Shown one piece after another: positions 1-13,145 of a stretch of 64,000 nt of DNA. The stretch is taken from the NCBI GenBank assembly GCA_015501595.1, contig JADNRX010000043.1:173129-237128 (forward strand). Reading direction: 5' to 3'. The stretch comes from Hymenopellis radicata. Its lineage: Eukaryota; Basidiomycota; Agaricomycetes; Agaricales; Physalacriaceae. The stretch's first letter is position 1. Every line of letters begins with the position of its first letter. Under the pieces are notes generated by a model. The model did not search any database, was not told the origin of the DNA, and saw nothing but the letters and a program-made list of their open reading frames with translations. The translations under genes and the position numbers were made by a program.

Positions 1-470
1 AAGACGTAGTTAACTCATAACCTAGCTCTATACACCAATCCTGACATTTATTCCAGCGGAAGTTTGGGGAGAGGCAGCGAGGAGCAGCAGTTCGACGGTC
101 GAGGTGGACTTGGCGCGACGGCGGCATTTGCCGAACATCACGTGATCTGGACGGTTGGTGGGTGAATAGCGTTTAATGCGGGGGATAGTGCTCGTCGACT
201 TTATAATGAAGACGTCTGGAACCAGCAGTGGTGACAGTCAGGGTTAGGGTTTCCTTTTGGAAAAAGAGGATCATTCGTCTGAAGTCGCACGTTTAAACAA
301 AATATAACAGTACGTTATTCTTCAAAGGCAGGCGCAGGAAATCACTCGACTAAGACACCTGCAGTACTCGTCGACCTTGGTCCTACATCGATTACTCAAG
401 AAGTTTGGACTATAACCACTGCGCATAAACATATATAAGAAAAGCCCTAGCTTATCCATATCCTTGTACT

Positions 471-2000
471 TCATAGGTACGTGCAATACCAGAGAAATCG
501 CTCAATTACTCCCCTCATGCACCCGTGTAAAGTAAGGCCATCCGTCTCGGAGAGAGCCCCTTCTTGATACCTTTCAGCTATATGCCTGGAGGCGACGCTT
601 GACTCCAATGGCGGCGTAGAAGGCGGAAAGTCGGGCATCTTCAACGATGCATGTATGGGGTCGGCGTCAAATTGTATCGTAGACAACTCCTGCAGGCGAT
701 GGGTCCGATCAGATTCAACGTCGTCCGCCATACTGCGTTGCAAGTTCACGAGTATAATGATCGCCGTGGGGTAAACACCCTAAATCGTCGTCAGTAAATA
801 GAGAGGAACTGGCAGCAAGAAAAGCAGGCCCTACAGAGATTTGGTCACCCAGCGCGCCAAGCGCATTCTCCAACAAGTGCGTCTTTGACCCATCTTGGAT
901 GTCAAAGAATAGGATGAGTTGGGAAAGCTGAATAGCCAGGATTTGAGCTGGAAGTCCTCAGACACGAAATATGACGCCCACCCAAAATAAGCAGTAAATG
1001 AATCCTGACTCCACTAGAAGGAGGAGAATATTCTGGTTCTTCGAGCGCAAACGAAAGTGACTCGAATTTGATTTGAGAAATTGGTGGTATTGCCTGTAGT
1101 TGAATCAGGAGGCGACGAAATGCGGGCATGGATGAGCTACGCACCAAGCCTTAATCGCAATCAACGTTGTAGAGACAATGTTCGTCAGTAAGGAAACTGC
1201 CCAAGCAATGGGCTCTCCCCATTGGCACAGCCTGGATCCTTCGGGAATCGTAGATCGGACACTAAAGCTTTGTGTTCCAAGGCATGAAAGATCAATAATA
1301 GCAAAGACTTTAATCGCCATGAGAACGATGTACAACTGATTTCTGGATGCGGCAACTTACTGAAAGACACCAGAAGCAGGAACATCGGAATGAAGACAAG
1401 CACTTGAAGCCGAGATCCCTTCCAAATCGCCCATGCTCGCCATATTACCACGGCATCTCCGATGACCATCTGGGAAAGATGCGTATTCAATTCAGTAGCT
1501 CCAAGTAGTAGGTGTTAGGTGACCATACGTTCGCGAGAAAAAAGGCTTCCATAGGCAGTCCATACAACCTGAGATGGTCTTCGCTCGCATTGAGTCGGTC
1601 CAGGAGACCAAGGTCAGAGTGGTAGAGGAGCGTCTGCTTTAACCGCGTGAAATGATACAAGAAGTCCATTATCCATAGACTTGTTGAGGATGCGAATAGG
1701 AAACAGGTGACGGCAAACATTGTCATGGTCGCTTTGGTGCGCAGACCACGCCTCCTAGAAAACATTCAACAAGGCCTGAACAGACTAAATGGCTAAACTC
1801 ACAGCTGTATTCGGACCGTGAAACAGAAGAGGACAAGATAGACAGACCAGAAGATAGTCTCGCATATGACTCCGACGATGTCCTCTATGAGCTTCTGTCC
1901 AATAAACGAGAGCAGAAGGTTGTCTCCGTCGCTAAGAGGTAGAGATGGCTTTCCGACATGGTGGTAGATAGAGAGAAAGAGAACGGCAGCGCTAATCACT
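471..2000 (-). CDS. Multi-pass membrane protein of an uncharacterised agaricomycete family
   Basis: Exons spread over the minus strand give a chain of hydrophobic segments with motifs I know from a large, functionally uncharacterised basidiomycete membrane-protein family: IFWSVYLVLFCF near the N terminus, GDAVVIWRAWAIW in the middle, then ILLLLVESGFIYCLFW and finally GVYPTAIIILVNLQRS. The last exon is 471-779 and begins right after a CTTTAG-type acceptor. The previous exon ends with GDQIS before a GT donor, so the join GDQIS-GVYPT is in phase. Expect about seven membrane helices and a hydrophilic, Ser/Asp-rich C-terminal tail of about 85 residues. The first exon and start codon are not certain; no good ATG was found in frame near 2000. 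Function is unknown; the family is often called receptor-like only because of its topology. Confidence 0.7.
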
Positions 2001-5000
2001 GCACTCTGGGAACACGTCCGTGGAAATCGGCACCACAGTAAGACGCCACCACATCAGAAAGAACATGGCCTCAAAATAACGATCCCAGACGCCGAACAGA
2101 CTCTTGTCGATGACACCGTGAGGATACAGACGTAGAATCTGGTGAATATCAGAGGCCTCAGACAGAGTGCAATGTGGTGAAGACGGCGGAAGTAGCAGGG
2201 CTTATCGCTCCATCAGATATGGATGCCGTCTTGTCAAATGGGTACTATTCTGGGAGGCCCGCGCTAGACCAAATGTAACCATGTTTATTCTTGCCCACCC
2301 GCCTTACAGAGGACATCGAGGCCTGATGTAATTTGTGGTCGCTTTTCCGATTTTCCAGATTCCAAACTCTCCCTCTGATCCCGTCTTGTTCGTGCATGAC
2401 TACGTATGTTCCATCGCCCGACTCCGCGCCATGCGCGTCCCTCTCGATTCTTCGCCACTTACAGTCCGCCACCGCGTATCCGTGATCACTGGCCGAGCTA
2501 GTAATGATCCAATACCGATTAGCGGCTGGGATGGATGAAGACGAAGAGGACGTCGCCAATGTCCCTCCGTCTACCAATGCGAAGACAAATTTTAGGGAAG
2601 ACTGATGTGAGGTCCTGGGAGGTAGCTCAACAGATTCGTGATACAAAGGGCAAGTCTCCTTCGCCTTTGCCCTCAATCTGACGTTGTCGGGCCTTATGGT
2701 ATGAAGTACCTGTATATGATAGCGGCAGTCCAGGGGGTGAGGCGTGTCGTGATCGCAGCCTAAGCTCAGTAGGAGCTACGAAATAGTGCGTCATAGGCAG
2801 ATTGGCCACGTCGGGGCGGCGGCAGAGCAAAAGCGGCTGCTTGGCCGCGTGTGGCAACGGCCTCCAAAAGTGTAGGCGAACTCCGTGTCGCAGTCATTGT
2901 CACTCCACGCATCTGGTTGGTGACGCGACGCGACGCCTGCCCCGTGTGGCATTCGTTTCGGCTCGAACACTGCCGGATAAAGCGAATGTATGTGGTTGCA
3001 TGCGACACCAAATCAGCTCGAACCGATCCGTATCGGTAGAAGAGAGAATTATTGAAGTCGATCGACGTGGGCGTCTGTGGGCGTTTGGAGGTAGTGGCGG
3101 TGAATAACCGAATTTCAAATTCCAAGCTGAAAGCGCGAGTCTGAATTTTGATGTTTGCCGTCTTGCCAGAATCAAATGATTCAAACGATGCCTTGGCGGG
3201 CTGCACAAGCGGTGAAGAAGGCCTTTAAGAGAAGATTAGGCCCGATGTTGCATATAATACCATTGAGGACGCACCGAAAATCGCTGCTCCTGCTCCAAGA
3301 GGCTGCATGGGAAGGGCGAGGAGACTTTGAAATGCCCTCTGAGCCGCTCGTCACTGTTGGGCGTATTCAATATCCAACCGTCAGCTATATTGTACGCGTC
3401 ATACCTGACTGTCATCTCATTAACTCATTCGTGCAGAACGGGACCGGCGAAAGATTCGTCGTAAAAAAAAGAGGTGAACGCGTTGGTCGTGCTTTTGACC
3501 GAACGAAGAATTTACAATGTCAAGTCCTACGGACGCTGCGATTCCTCGAGTGGTGGGCGGAACAGCCAGGAAACCGTATGTTGACGAGCAGTAGTGGACT
3601 GGTAGTGGTGGTTTGGTGAGGAAACCCACATTGTGGCTGTGCCGAGCACCTTTGCCTTCCACTTCCGCTATCAATGCGCGGTCCGACTACCATAAAGACT
3701 CGGGAGACGCCTGATACTCAAAATTCCACCTTTTGAGGGTTAGAATTTCCTTCGCGCCTCGGAGAGTCTTGGAGGGGTAACAGACAGTCGGGCTCGCACT
3801 TGTAATATCTCTCGTTATGATCCTGAAGTCTTGTCTAACGTGAGTTCTAGAGAACCGAACGATGAATGCTTCATTTCCGGAAAGTCGCGTCTTTTTTCGA
3901 GCCGCGCGCAGTCCGCTGCAGCACTGGGTCTGGATCAGAGTTTCAATCCAGCCTATTGGCGTACGATGGCATACTGGGCTTGGTACTATGCTTGGACCCC
4001 CATTGGCTCCGAGCGGCCGAAGAGGAGACTGTCACCGGTCAAATACAACCTTGGAGCTGTACGACAGAATGTTGATGTTGCGGTCCACGTGAGTCTTTGT
4101 GTCTTTTTCGTCGCGTCTCATTTATTCACCTTTGATAGGAACCGTCCTTACTTTTCCCATGAAGCGATCCGGCATCAATGCACTTAAACTGTTATCAACA
4201 AGCCGAGCTTTACAACGAATGCCGCCACCATAGCTACCGCAACACCTACCTGAGAATCGAAGGTCATTCGCTATTCAGCGACGCGCCATCGTGATATTGG
4301 GTCGTTGTCATTCGTCTAGAGACCATATCAAGCTTCTGCATTTTCTCGACGCGTCCAATTACCGAGGACTTGAACGGCCATTCGCTGGCGCGAGGAGGAC
4401 GTGTGCTCGCGTGGCAAGTTTTGTCGGCCAGATCTTTCCCTCCCTTTCTCCTGCTCTGTCCGTCCCGATATTTCTCCTGTAGCTGATTTTTGGCGATAAC
4501 CTGGGGCGCTCATCACATCCTTCCGGCCTTTGTCGACTTTTTCAATGTCGGTGTATTGGAACGCGGAATCCCCGCTTGTATACATGGACCTGTTCTAGGG
4601 ATATGGTGGAGAGGATAGGGTTTCCCTCAGACCAGTCTTACGCGCGTTTTGTAGGCGTAAGCTCCTTCGTTACTGCGCTCAATCTTATTACACCTTCTTC
4701 AGGTTACGCAGAGTGCTTTTCACCGTGGGAAGCTATATACTCCTTGTCATAGACATACACGGTATGCTACCTCAACCCCCGCCGTTGGAAATATTAATCC
4801 CCACGGTCCCGTGGAAATATCCAAGGAGTCGACACTCGCGACCTATTGATACCATGCAGAAGCGGGTCTCCGACTACGCGGTGTTCGAGAGCAAAATGAA
4901 GGTGCTCACTATCAAGATGTGCACGCGTCTTAGTAGACTCCACGTTGAGAACTCATCAAAGCCGCGCGTTTCTGATAGATGTGCAATATCATAGGGCTCC

Positions 5001-5773
5001 ATCCTCGTTCTGCATACACGGTTGAACACCATCAAATCCGCTTCGAGCGAAATGCCTTCCCGATCTTTGGTCTGAATACACGGCTCCCCTTCTCCCGCTT
5101 CCTCGTAACGGATAGCACGAGGCTGGCGATGTTAGCACCGTCCATCTCTCCGAGACTCGAGGTTCTCCACATAAGCGAATTCTCCGAGGCAATCTTGATC
5201 ACGGCAGCGTTTTGTCACCTGTTACAGTTGTTGATACTCGGTTGTTTGTGAGTGCCGTTGAATAAGGGCTGTCCAGAGCTCAGACACGTTCCGTGATCAT
5301 CCAGAGTCATATTCCACTCATTCACACCCATGCAGGATCTGGTCGCCTAGGCAACTCCCTCAAATCTATCTGAGTACGCCGTCGAGATCGACGAGGATTC
5401 ACTCAAGATTCACTCGTCTGTGACGATTTGTTCGCACCATCACTCGAAGGTGAGCAGTACTTTGGAGCGTTTATGGCTGCCATTCATACTCATTCAGTAG
5501 AACCCGTTAGAGATATTCAGATCGGGCAGCTGCCTCTGCCACCTGACTGTAGGCAGTCCTCGTAGCCAGGTTTACGGTGGCATCGGTGGCTTAGAATGGG
5601 ACGAGAGCCTTCGGGTGAGCGCAGAGAAGCATCCGAGCCCATACTCCGACATGCGGAAAGTAGAAATGAGGAGGGGTAAATATAACGCTTCGATTATGAA
5701 TTCGAGCATCGGGGTGCGTGATATGCTATCCAATTCAGATGAGCTATCGTGAGAACAGTGGTGAACATGCAGC
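2001..5773. other. Gene-poor stretch with possible gene relics
   Basis: No gene could be built here. The minus-strand ORF 2245-2676 (143 aa, Ser-rich) matches nothing I recognise. The plus strand at about 4860-5250 has short leucine-rich stretches such as PRLEVLHISEF and LLQLLILGCL, separated by stops. They resemble the leucine-rich half of agaricomycete F-box proteins and may be a decayed copy, but no F-box is visible. Confidence 0.25.
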
Positions 5774-6976
5774 ATGACTCGTAGTCCAACGAGGATCCAA
5801 GCTCCCCGCTCCAAGCATCGTTACTCGGAGGACATTTACCAATTCCATGGTTCGAGTCCTCGTGAGCGGCATATGCCAACATTGGGCGCTCATATAAAGC
5901 GTCTTTCACCTCTAGGCGCGTTCACACTCATGATGACTTCAACTGGATTTAGGCCTGAACTGTGCTTCGAGGGCGTGGCCGCAGAGGACGCGGGGTAAGC
6001 CCCCTTACATGTTGCCCCACGAACTATTGAATGAAGCTATAGTTCAAGCTGGAACTTTAGTTACGCCGATGAGTCTTCATTCCTCGACTCTTCAGGACTC
6101 GACAGCTCTTTACCACCCTACCTCCAAGGTCTGTGTGTTTCGAAAGTGATGTCTGTCCAATTGACCTATTTATTTCGCAGACAGCGCTGCCTCACATGGT
6201 GGATTCTGGGATCGTTACTTCCCGAACCCAGATCTAGATGTCGCTAGTACTAGTCTTGATGTTCCGATACAATTCAGCGATGCTGTCTTGAGTGTGCCGG
6301 AGGAGGACTATCGCCAAGGACCTCCGATTGCCCAAAGACCCTATTCTACACGAACCCTGGACGGCCATTATTCGAGGGAGAGACAAAATCATCTATTTCA
6401 TAGCCATGAAAATTCCCGATCGTCTTACTCGCCCATTGACGGTTCACCCGATACCGTTGATCCTGCGCTGCTACAAAGGGCCTTTCACCAATCCCCCGTT
6501 CCGACGTCTACGTGCACAAAGACAGAGACATCGTTTCACTCGTCCTCGTCCTCGACACTCATGGAGCATTCATCGCTCGGTATTTCACATAGCGATAGCT
6601 CCTCTTATACAGCTCCTTCGGCTATGCCCCATCGACTCCCCCGTGGGAGAGACAAACAGGTCATCACACGCAGGCGCAAACGTCCGGCGCGAGAGTTCTG
6701 TCGAATGTGTGATAGTCTGGATTTTACCGTTAAACGCTCTCTAGAGAGTAAGTGGGATGGGATTCTCTCCACGTGCTCCATGTTGATAGTCTTTTAGATC
6801 ATATCATGGCTGAACACTTGGGCATGCGTTTCCGCTGTCCCGTGGAAGGTTGTATGAATGATTATCGTCATATAACGTCTCTGAGTCGGCATGTTCACAA
6901 GACCCACAGGGGAATAATGGAACGTTATATGGGTAGCGTGGGTGGCGAGTGTTCGGGTGTACCGAGGGAGAACTGA
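5774..6976 (+). CDS. C2H2 zinc-finger protein, copy 1 of a pair
   Basis: Four exons (5774-5994, 6043-6128, 6181-6747, 6798-6976) join in phase across GTAAGC, GTCTGT and GTAAGT donors to give about 350 aa. The first two thirds are Ser/Pro-rich and look disordered. A basic stretch, RGRDKQVITRRRKRP, precedes two C2H2 fingers at the C terminus. Finger 1 is CRMC followed by a His-x4-His pair; finger 2 is CPVEGC with twelve residues before His-x4-His. The last intron cuts finger 1 just before its histidines. The likely role is a nuclear DNA-binding transcription regulator. The gene at 9290-10410 has the same basic stretch, finger arrangement and split-finger intron, so the two are paralogues. The start is the first ATG of exon 1; further 5' exons are possible. 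Confidence 0.72.
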
Positions 6977-9289
6977 GCATATTAGTAAAGCAGATCTATA
7001 CCCATTCCATCATTTCGACTGACTTTGAATGGAGCCTAAGTACATCGCTGTCAATCGAAACGACTCATCGTGCCTCTAGCTGAATGTATCATGGCCCTAT
7101 AACCTCCACCAACAAGCAGAGATTGACGATAAACAAAGTTTTCCCAGGCAGCGACTCTTCAAATGCAAGCCTACCTTGCTTGGTACGCTACAGAAGTCAA
7201 TCTGAAGCTGTGCGACTCTGCAGATGGTAACCGGATTGCAGCCGGATATTCCGCCTCGGTCGATATATGTACGGACGACGATACTAGGACTTTGTAATAC
7301 TGACTCCCCGGGCCGTTCTGATGGTTCAGCACGATAGATATGAGAGCAAGAGTTTTCGCCGTGGCGCCAACGCGTGATAACACGGTCGGTCGTATCCCAC
7401 CCGAAAGGTGCATATGCGAAATGAACCGAACATTACGGGTAGATGGGGCAGCATGAGAAAGAGTGGACGTACATATATCAGGATCATATTTTTTCGGTTG
7501 GTCGGTCGCGAACAGTGGTGTTATTCTTAGGGAAGGAGTCAGAGTCAAAGTCCAAGTTTCCCAGAGTTCAAGTCCAGATGGCGCTACCCCACGTCGCGAT
7601 GTGAGTATCATACGGACGTTCTTCAATGCCTTGCCACGAATCGTCTCCAAAAATTCCTTGCATCCGGAAGAAGTCCTCCAAGGAATTGCTCTATGGAAGC
7701 GAAGGAAGAGCCCACCGCGTCGAATACGGGCCGTGCGGCTGCGATTTCATGTCCAGGCAAAAAAAAACTGCCTGATTGGCTTTGTATGAGCTACACTTCG
7801 ACCGTTACGTCAAGGTGGCTCGTAGTCAGTACGTACTGACAGTATCCAGTGAGTTACTAGTCTGCCAGCTGAGAAAGCTTCAACCGACGAGTGCGATGTG
7901 GCCATAAACATTGCGGGAGATGGAATATATCATGACGACGGTAAGCAACACCGCAGCATGTTTAAACGTTGTCGTGTATTAAACAGAGTGATAATGGATG
8001 GTCATTGACGGTGCAGCGTCGGGGAGAGGGTGGAAGAAAATCAGGGGAAATACTGAAAAAGAGTTCTCGGCATGTGCCGATCACTCTTACCTGAAAACGA
8101 CCATCACTCCATGTCCATTCATCGCGCCAGCCTCGTGCTCTGTCTCCGGCCTCCGCAGGTTCCAACCAGAATGTCGCATACAACCTGCTCGTATGTATCG
8201 ACGGAGACTTCGCATCAATGACAAAGCGCCGTATCATACGGACCGAAGACGAATGATACGGTGACAGCGCCTCAGCATCATCAAAGCTAAAGGACCAGGA
8301 GACATTCAAAGAGTCGTTAAGCGTGGATTTCCGGAGTCTATCAACCCCATAGAAGCCCCCATGTATATGGGGCACTAGGCGAAATCAGAAAACACAATGC
8401 CCCATCTCAATCTCCTGTACGAAGTTCACTTATGATATTCACTTAACGCCGACATGAGATACCAGTTCCTTCATACGGTCCCATCTTTGAAAGGCGCCTA
8501 GGGTATCTTCTGAAAAGAAATCCCAGCTTAATGCGAGAACTGCACGACACCAATAGACGACCGGCTACTTCAACGATCTCTAAGATTACCGATCCCTCTG
8601 CAGGATTTACTCCGAATGATGTGATCCACATCCACATGGTTCTCGCATCGCTCAGAGTCACTGGTACGCGCCACAACTTTGCTATGACTGTATGCTGGGG
8701 TACCCCATAGTCGACGATAGCGGGTCCCCTCCTTAGCCTAGCACATCAGCACATGGCCACAATCTACGCCTGTCGACTGACTTCTCAGGTTGTTCTGACT
8801 GTGTGACAGTTATTCTTATGTTGAGCCAGCACCGCAATTTTTTGGCCAGCACCGCAATTTTGATCTTTCAAGTTGGGCTGAACTTCTTCCAAGCTTGATT
8901 AATGCGACGAGATTCATGCAAGTGATATAGACAATTCTATGTCCTGCGAAGTTTTTATCTGACCAATAGAGGATAAACTAGGTCCGGAATGATTAATGTC
9001 GAGAAGTCGTCGAGAGCGCTATGTTAGCCAGGCACACCCCCACCTATGCACAGCAAACACCCACTTTCACGGATCGCGATCTAATCAGAATGAAATCTAC
9101 ATGTACCGCGCCGATCATTGATCCGGGAGCTAAATCGGAGGAGGCCATCTACGGACGTAGCGAATGGATTTTCAGCCTTCGGATTTTGAATTCAAGCGCT
9201 TAAACGCAGTTCTAAATGTACACGGTATACCGAGAACCTGGAACTCACTTATAAGCGCACAGTGATACTGTTCAGTAACAGTTGATCCC
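6977..9289. other. Intergenic region between the zinc-finger paralogues
   Basis: No supported gene. Minus-strand ORFs at 7171-7650 (159 aa) and 7962-8375 (137 aa) match no family I know and lack clear splice structure. A 17-bp direct repeat, GCCAGCACCGCAATTTT, occurs twice within about 40 bp near 8826-8865. Confidence 0.3.
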
Positions 9290-10410
9290 ATGGCACGATC
9301 TACCTACGCCGATGATTTACCACCTCGCTATATCTCCTCCCAGCCGGTATACTTTACAAACCTTGTAGACCATTCAGCTGAAGCGACGGCCCGTCGCCAG
9401 CATTACATCTATGACGCTGGACGTCTTGGCATCCATAACCAACTAGATCCCTACCCCGACATCGAGCCTGCTAATCTCACCCATCCTTCCCGCGACTCTG
9501 ACTGGCACTGGAACGGCATCACTGGTCAACCTCAGTACCACGGTTGGGCTCGTCACCCTACAAATGCCCAAACAGTTCAAATACCTCGCCATGGCCGCTT
9601 CGATGTGCCAGATGGCAGTGACGACGTTTGCAGTACGGGTCTTCCTGTAGCGCATTCCCAAAGCTTTTCCGACGGAAACGCGCCATCTATGCTGCCGCCG
9701 GCGGTTGCTGATACGCGGCAGCTAGCGGAGACGCTGGCTATGGGAGCGGTGGACAATCCTGCAGGTCGTATCACTGGCCCGGCCAGCCCATTTGTGTCTT
9801 CCGTCGCTCCTTGGGCCCAATCCTACGACCAACCGTATACGGGTAGTCAACCGTAAGTGAACCTTCACTCTTTTCAAGTAATCTTCTAACTGCGATCGAC
9901 ATAGAATCATGAACTCTACATTCAATGCTGTACATGATCGCATCAGAAACTCTCAGCAGCCTCCTATTCCGAGCGGCTTGATGCCTTTGTTCCCCACAGA
10001 AGTACTATCTGATCACCCCATCGGCGGCTACGCGAGTGTACCCTTCTCCAACATCGCGTCCGGTAGCAGCTCTTCAGCTTTGCCTGGTGCTAACGTCGAC
10101 TTGAGCGACGCGCCGCATACTGAGCGCGATGTTGTCAATCTGAGGCGTCGCGGGAGAGAACAGAAAGTCATCGTAGAGCGGCGCAAGCATCCTGCAACGT
10201 ACATTTGTCCAGAATGTTCCGCCGACTTCACCACCAACAGCGCTCGTAACAGTGAGTATCTTCAAGTCATCTGGTGTCGTCGCTCATCATTTGATAGAGC
10301 ACGTTCAAAGTAAACACGAGTTCCATGTCTTTCCTTGTGAAAAATGCGCAAAGCAGTACGCGGATTACTCGTCTCTCGGAAGGCACATGCGTACCAAGCA
10401 TAACGTATAG
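9290..10410 (+). CDS. C2H2 zinc-finger protein, copy 2 of a pair
   Basis: Three exons (9290-9852, 9905-10251, 10298-10410) join in phase to give about 340 aa. The N-terminal 280 residues are Ser/Pro/His-rich without a domain. The segment RGREQKVIVERRKHP then leads into two C2H2 fingers: CPEC with twelve residues to a His-x4-His pair, and CEKC with twelve residues to His-x4-His, ending four residues before the stop. The intron inside finger 1 sits at the same place as in the gene at 5774-6976. N termini of the two copies have diverged beyond recognition while the fingers have not, which suggests an old duplication. A sequence-specific transcription factor is the likely role. ATG at 9290 opens the long first exon. 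Confidence 0.78.
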
Positions 10411-10611
10411 CGAGAACGCGCAAAGCTAATCCCAGGACGGATTAGCATACATAGTTGTAAACCTGGACCAAATAGCTGCGCTATCAATTGAACACCTGTA
10501 CTAATTATTATATGTCTATTGTCTTCCCTGCGGTATGTGTGGCGTGTGTGACGCTGACTCCTAAGTCACTACAATCCTGCAAGAACGGGTACCAGGCAAG
10601 TTAGCGCTGTT

Positions 10612-11067
10612 TCATTTGGCAATCAAGGCTGCCCTAAACACCTTGGTAAACGGACCAGAAACGGACTTGAAATGACACACTGATTTCAGAACAGCAATTA
10701 GAAACACAACATCCGCGAAAGAAACCTTCTCATACATGAGCAAGAAAATGACCTTCTTCAGGACATGGTTGATAGAACCCGAGAGGTAGCCAATGGAACT
10801 TGCACGGACTTTCGTCAGCCGGTTCGCTTCGAAAGCGATCAAACCCAAGATAACAAGTTCAGGGTATCCATTGAGATTCCACAAATGCACAATACATGTT
10901 ATCCTACGCTTCACCACCTCGGCGTACCCAGGTGTTAAAATGTGTTGTACCACTACTCGATGCAACGCCGTCAAGCACGTTCGAAGTAATGATAGGTATG
11001 CCAGCAACACTGCAGCTCTTGACCCGGCAATAGCAATTATAAAACCAAAAGAGCTGGCGATGGTCAA
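10612..11067 (-). pseudogene. Possible membrane-protein relic
   Basis: A 151-aa open frame with hydrophobic stretches such as FGFIIAIAG and YPELVILGLIAFEANRL. The second stretch resembles the late helices of DUF6533-type basidiomycete membrane proteins. No start, splice structure or other family motif could be found, so this is at most a fragment lying 58 bp beyond the pectate lyase stop. It could equally be chance. Confidence 0.25.
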
Positions 11068-11124
11068 AGAAGAAGAGTGTGATAGGCCGGCCTAACTCCA
11101 TCGCCAGAAAACGCGACGGTGCGC

Positions 11125-12383
11125 TTAAAAGTCGAGGGTCTGGCCAGCGTTGGACTGGACATCGCTGGCAACACTGGTGGTCGCAATCAAGTCGTAGTCG
11201 TAGCCGAGGTCAGAGGCGGTGATGGAGCCCTCCTCCGCAGCGTTCTCGCCGTCTCCGAAGTCTTGATACATGATTAGCACATCACACCGAAGTTCCAAAC
11301 TAACGCGTACCATTGCCGGAGGCAACAGCGAAGCCCTCATCGGTGGAGTAAAGAGGCTTCTTAGAGTCTGAGTCCAAGTGATTAGCCTGTATGCGTGGTT
11401 ATGACGAAGGAAGACGGCATACCAACGAAGACGTTGTTCTCGACTAGAAGCTCGGCACCGTCACGCGTGTTGATACCATCGCTCACGCTGCTGTAATAGT
11501 TGTTGAAGATGTGGCCTTGGCCGAAGCGGAAGGACGGGCCACGAGAGTTCAGATTCTCAAAGTAGTTGCCGTAGTAAGTGACGCGGAGAGCCGCATCCTC
11601 AGAGCCATTGCTGTCGGAGTGGCCGACCAAGGAGGCCTTCCAGTGGTCGTGGAGGTAGTTGTACGAGAGTGTAACACCGCTGCATCCGTGGGTTACATCA
11701 AGAAGACCATCGTAGCTGAACAATGGGGTTAGTAGGCTTCGATAATTGACGGGAAGAACTTACTAGTCCTTATCGTGGTCGCGGTCACTGGAAAGGTCCA
11801 GGTGGTCAACCCAGACCTGGCTACTTTCCTGCACGCCAACGGCATCACCAGACTCAGCAAGAACCTTGGAGATGGCGATGTTGCGGATGATGACGTTCTC
11901 CTCCTTGTAGACGCGGAGACCAACACCGACGAGCGCTGAGAACATGGTAAGAACGTCGGGCGCGAAAAAGCAAGAAGAAGACTCCTTACATGCGTTAGAG
12001 GTACCCAGAACAGAGGTGTTGGAACCAATCTTGACGACTTCGCTACCGGTGATTTCACCGTCGATGATGACAATCTTGGCATCATCGCCTGTAACGGCAG
12101 CGATGAGGTCGTCCAGAGTTGTGACAGTCGTGGTTGAGCCACCAGCGCCACCAGTAGTTCTAATTTTTAATGAGCACGCAGGCAATCAGACATCCGGACG
12201 AGACATACCCGCCGTTCAAGGTGCAGTAACCGACAGAGCAGGCCTCTTCAGAATCAGCGCGCTTGCGAAGAGGGGGAGCAGCCTAGCAGCGTTGTCAGTG
12301 TATAATTCTTGATTGAAGGTAGTTGAACGTACCATAGCAAGCTGGACCGAGAGGAGAGTAACAGCAGAGTAGAGCCACTTCAT
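11125..12383 (-). CDS. Secreted pectate lyase, polysaccharide lyase family 1
   Basis: Seven exons on the minus strand (12383-12333, 12282-12209, 12159-11990, 11935-11764, 11715-11423, 11367-11311, 11261-11125) join in phase to 317 aa. The N terminus MKWLYSAVTLLSVQLAM is a signal peptide, followed by a KR dibasic site. The fold markers of PL1 are present: WVDHLDLSSDRDHDKD, then YYDGLLDVTHG with the acidic residues that bind calcium, and LNSRGPSFRFGQG carrying the catalytic arginine region. NNYY and a beta-helix-like repeat pattern follow. The enzyme cleaves de-esterified homogalacturonan by calcium-dependent beta-elimination outside the cell. Length fits a compact single-domain PL1 enzyme without a carbohydrate-binding module. 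A TATA box lies about 130 nt upstream. The gene looks intact. Confidence 0.93.
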
Positions 12384-12510
12384 TTTTGGAGAATGAGATA
12401 GGGAAATAGACAACGACTGGCGTGCGTAAAAGACGGAGAGAAAATGAGAGAAGAGCTGCAAGAGAGTGTGAAGGTGCGGTTTGATGTCTAATCGTCTCTC
12501 TTGGGCGTCT

Positions 12511-12518
12511 CTTTTATA
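12511..12518 (-). promoter_or_regulatory. TATA box of the pectate lyase gene
   Basis: Read on the minus strand this is TATAAAAG, about 130 nt upstream of the start codon at 12383, followed by a C/T-rich leader. Position and sequence fit a core promoter. Confidence 0.6.
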
Positions 12519-13137
12519 GCAATTTGGTGTCGGAGAAACATGTTAACGTTACTACAGGCGGCGGCCTGCGACCGGTCCAGATGAACTCAGGATTCAGCAC
12601 CAGAGCGAGAGTTACGCTGAGTTACAGGAACATTATACCGTGGAGGTATTCCACGGAAAGGTGCTTATGAGGAGACACGGTCCATGGCGTTTGGATTTCT
12701 CCCGAAAGTCGTTCCCGGAAGATATGAGCACTACTCGCAAATATTTAACGCGCCTACCAAAGGTTGCGCCCAGCGGATACATGTCGAAGCTCAGGCTCTG
12801 GGAGGAAGACAAGCTCGCACTGCTCGTCAGCGAGGTCAAGGGCGCCGCCACGTTACGGGCGCACGCAGCGTGCCCATGGCAAATATTGCGTCCGTTGTCG
12901 TGGAAAAGAGGAGGAAAGGCTTGGCAGCTCTAATTCGCAATCGGCAGCCGGAAGCGGGGATCGTGATCAGGTCCAATATTTTTGTTTCCGTCTTTCATCG
13001 AACTTACGGCCGGCGGCTCCCTCGTGGGACATTCGCTGTGTATTATTATTCCAATCTGAAGAGTCAAGACGATGATAGTAGCCAAATACTAATAGCCAAC
13101 GGAGGCCGCGTGTATGATTGAGTCCATGGTGGTGGTG
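12519..13137. other. Intergenic, upstream of the pectate lyase
   Basis: Plus-strand ORFs of 97-145 aa overlap in three frames between 12640 and 13121, but none resembles a known protein and no splice structure links them. I see no gene. Regulatory sites for the pectate lyase are to be expected here but none is distinctive. Confidence 0.3.
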
Positions 13138-13145
13138 GTGCAGTG

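Noticed and set aside
238..252. GGGTTAGGG, telomere-like
   Set aside because: A single unit, no tandem array, inside ordinary sequence.
12640..13121. Three overlapping plus-strand ORFs upstream of the pectate lyase
   Set aside because: No homology recognised, no splice structure, and none stands out over the others.
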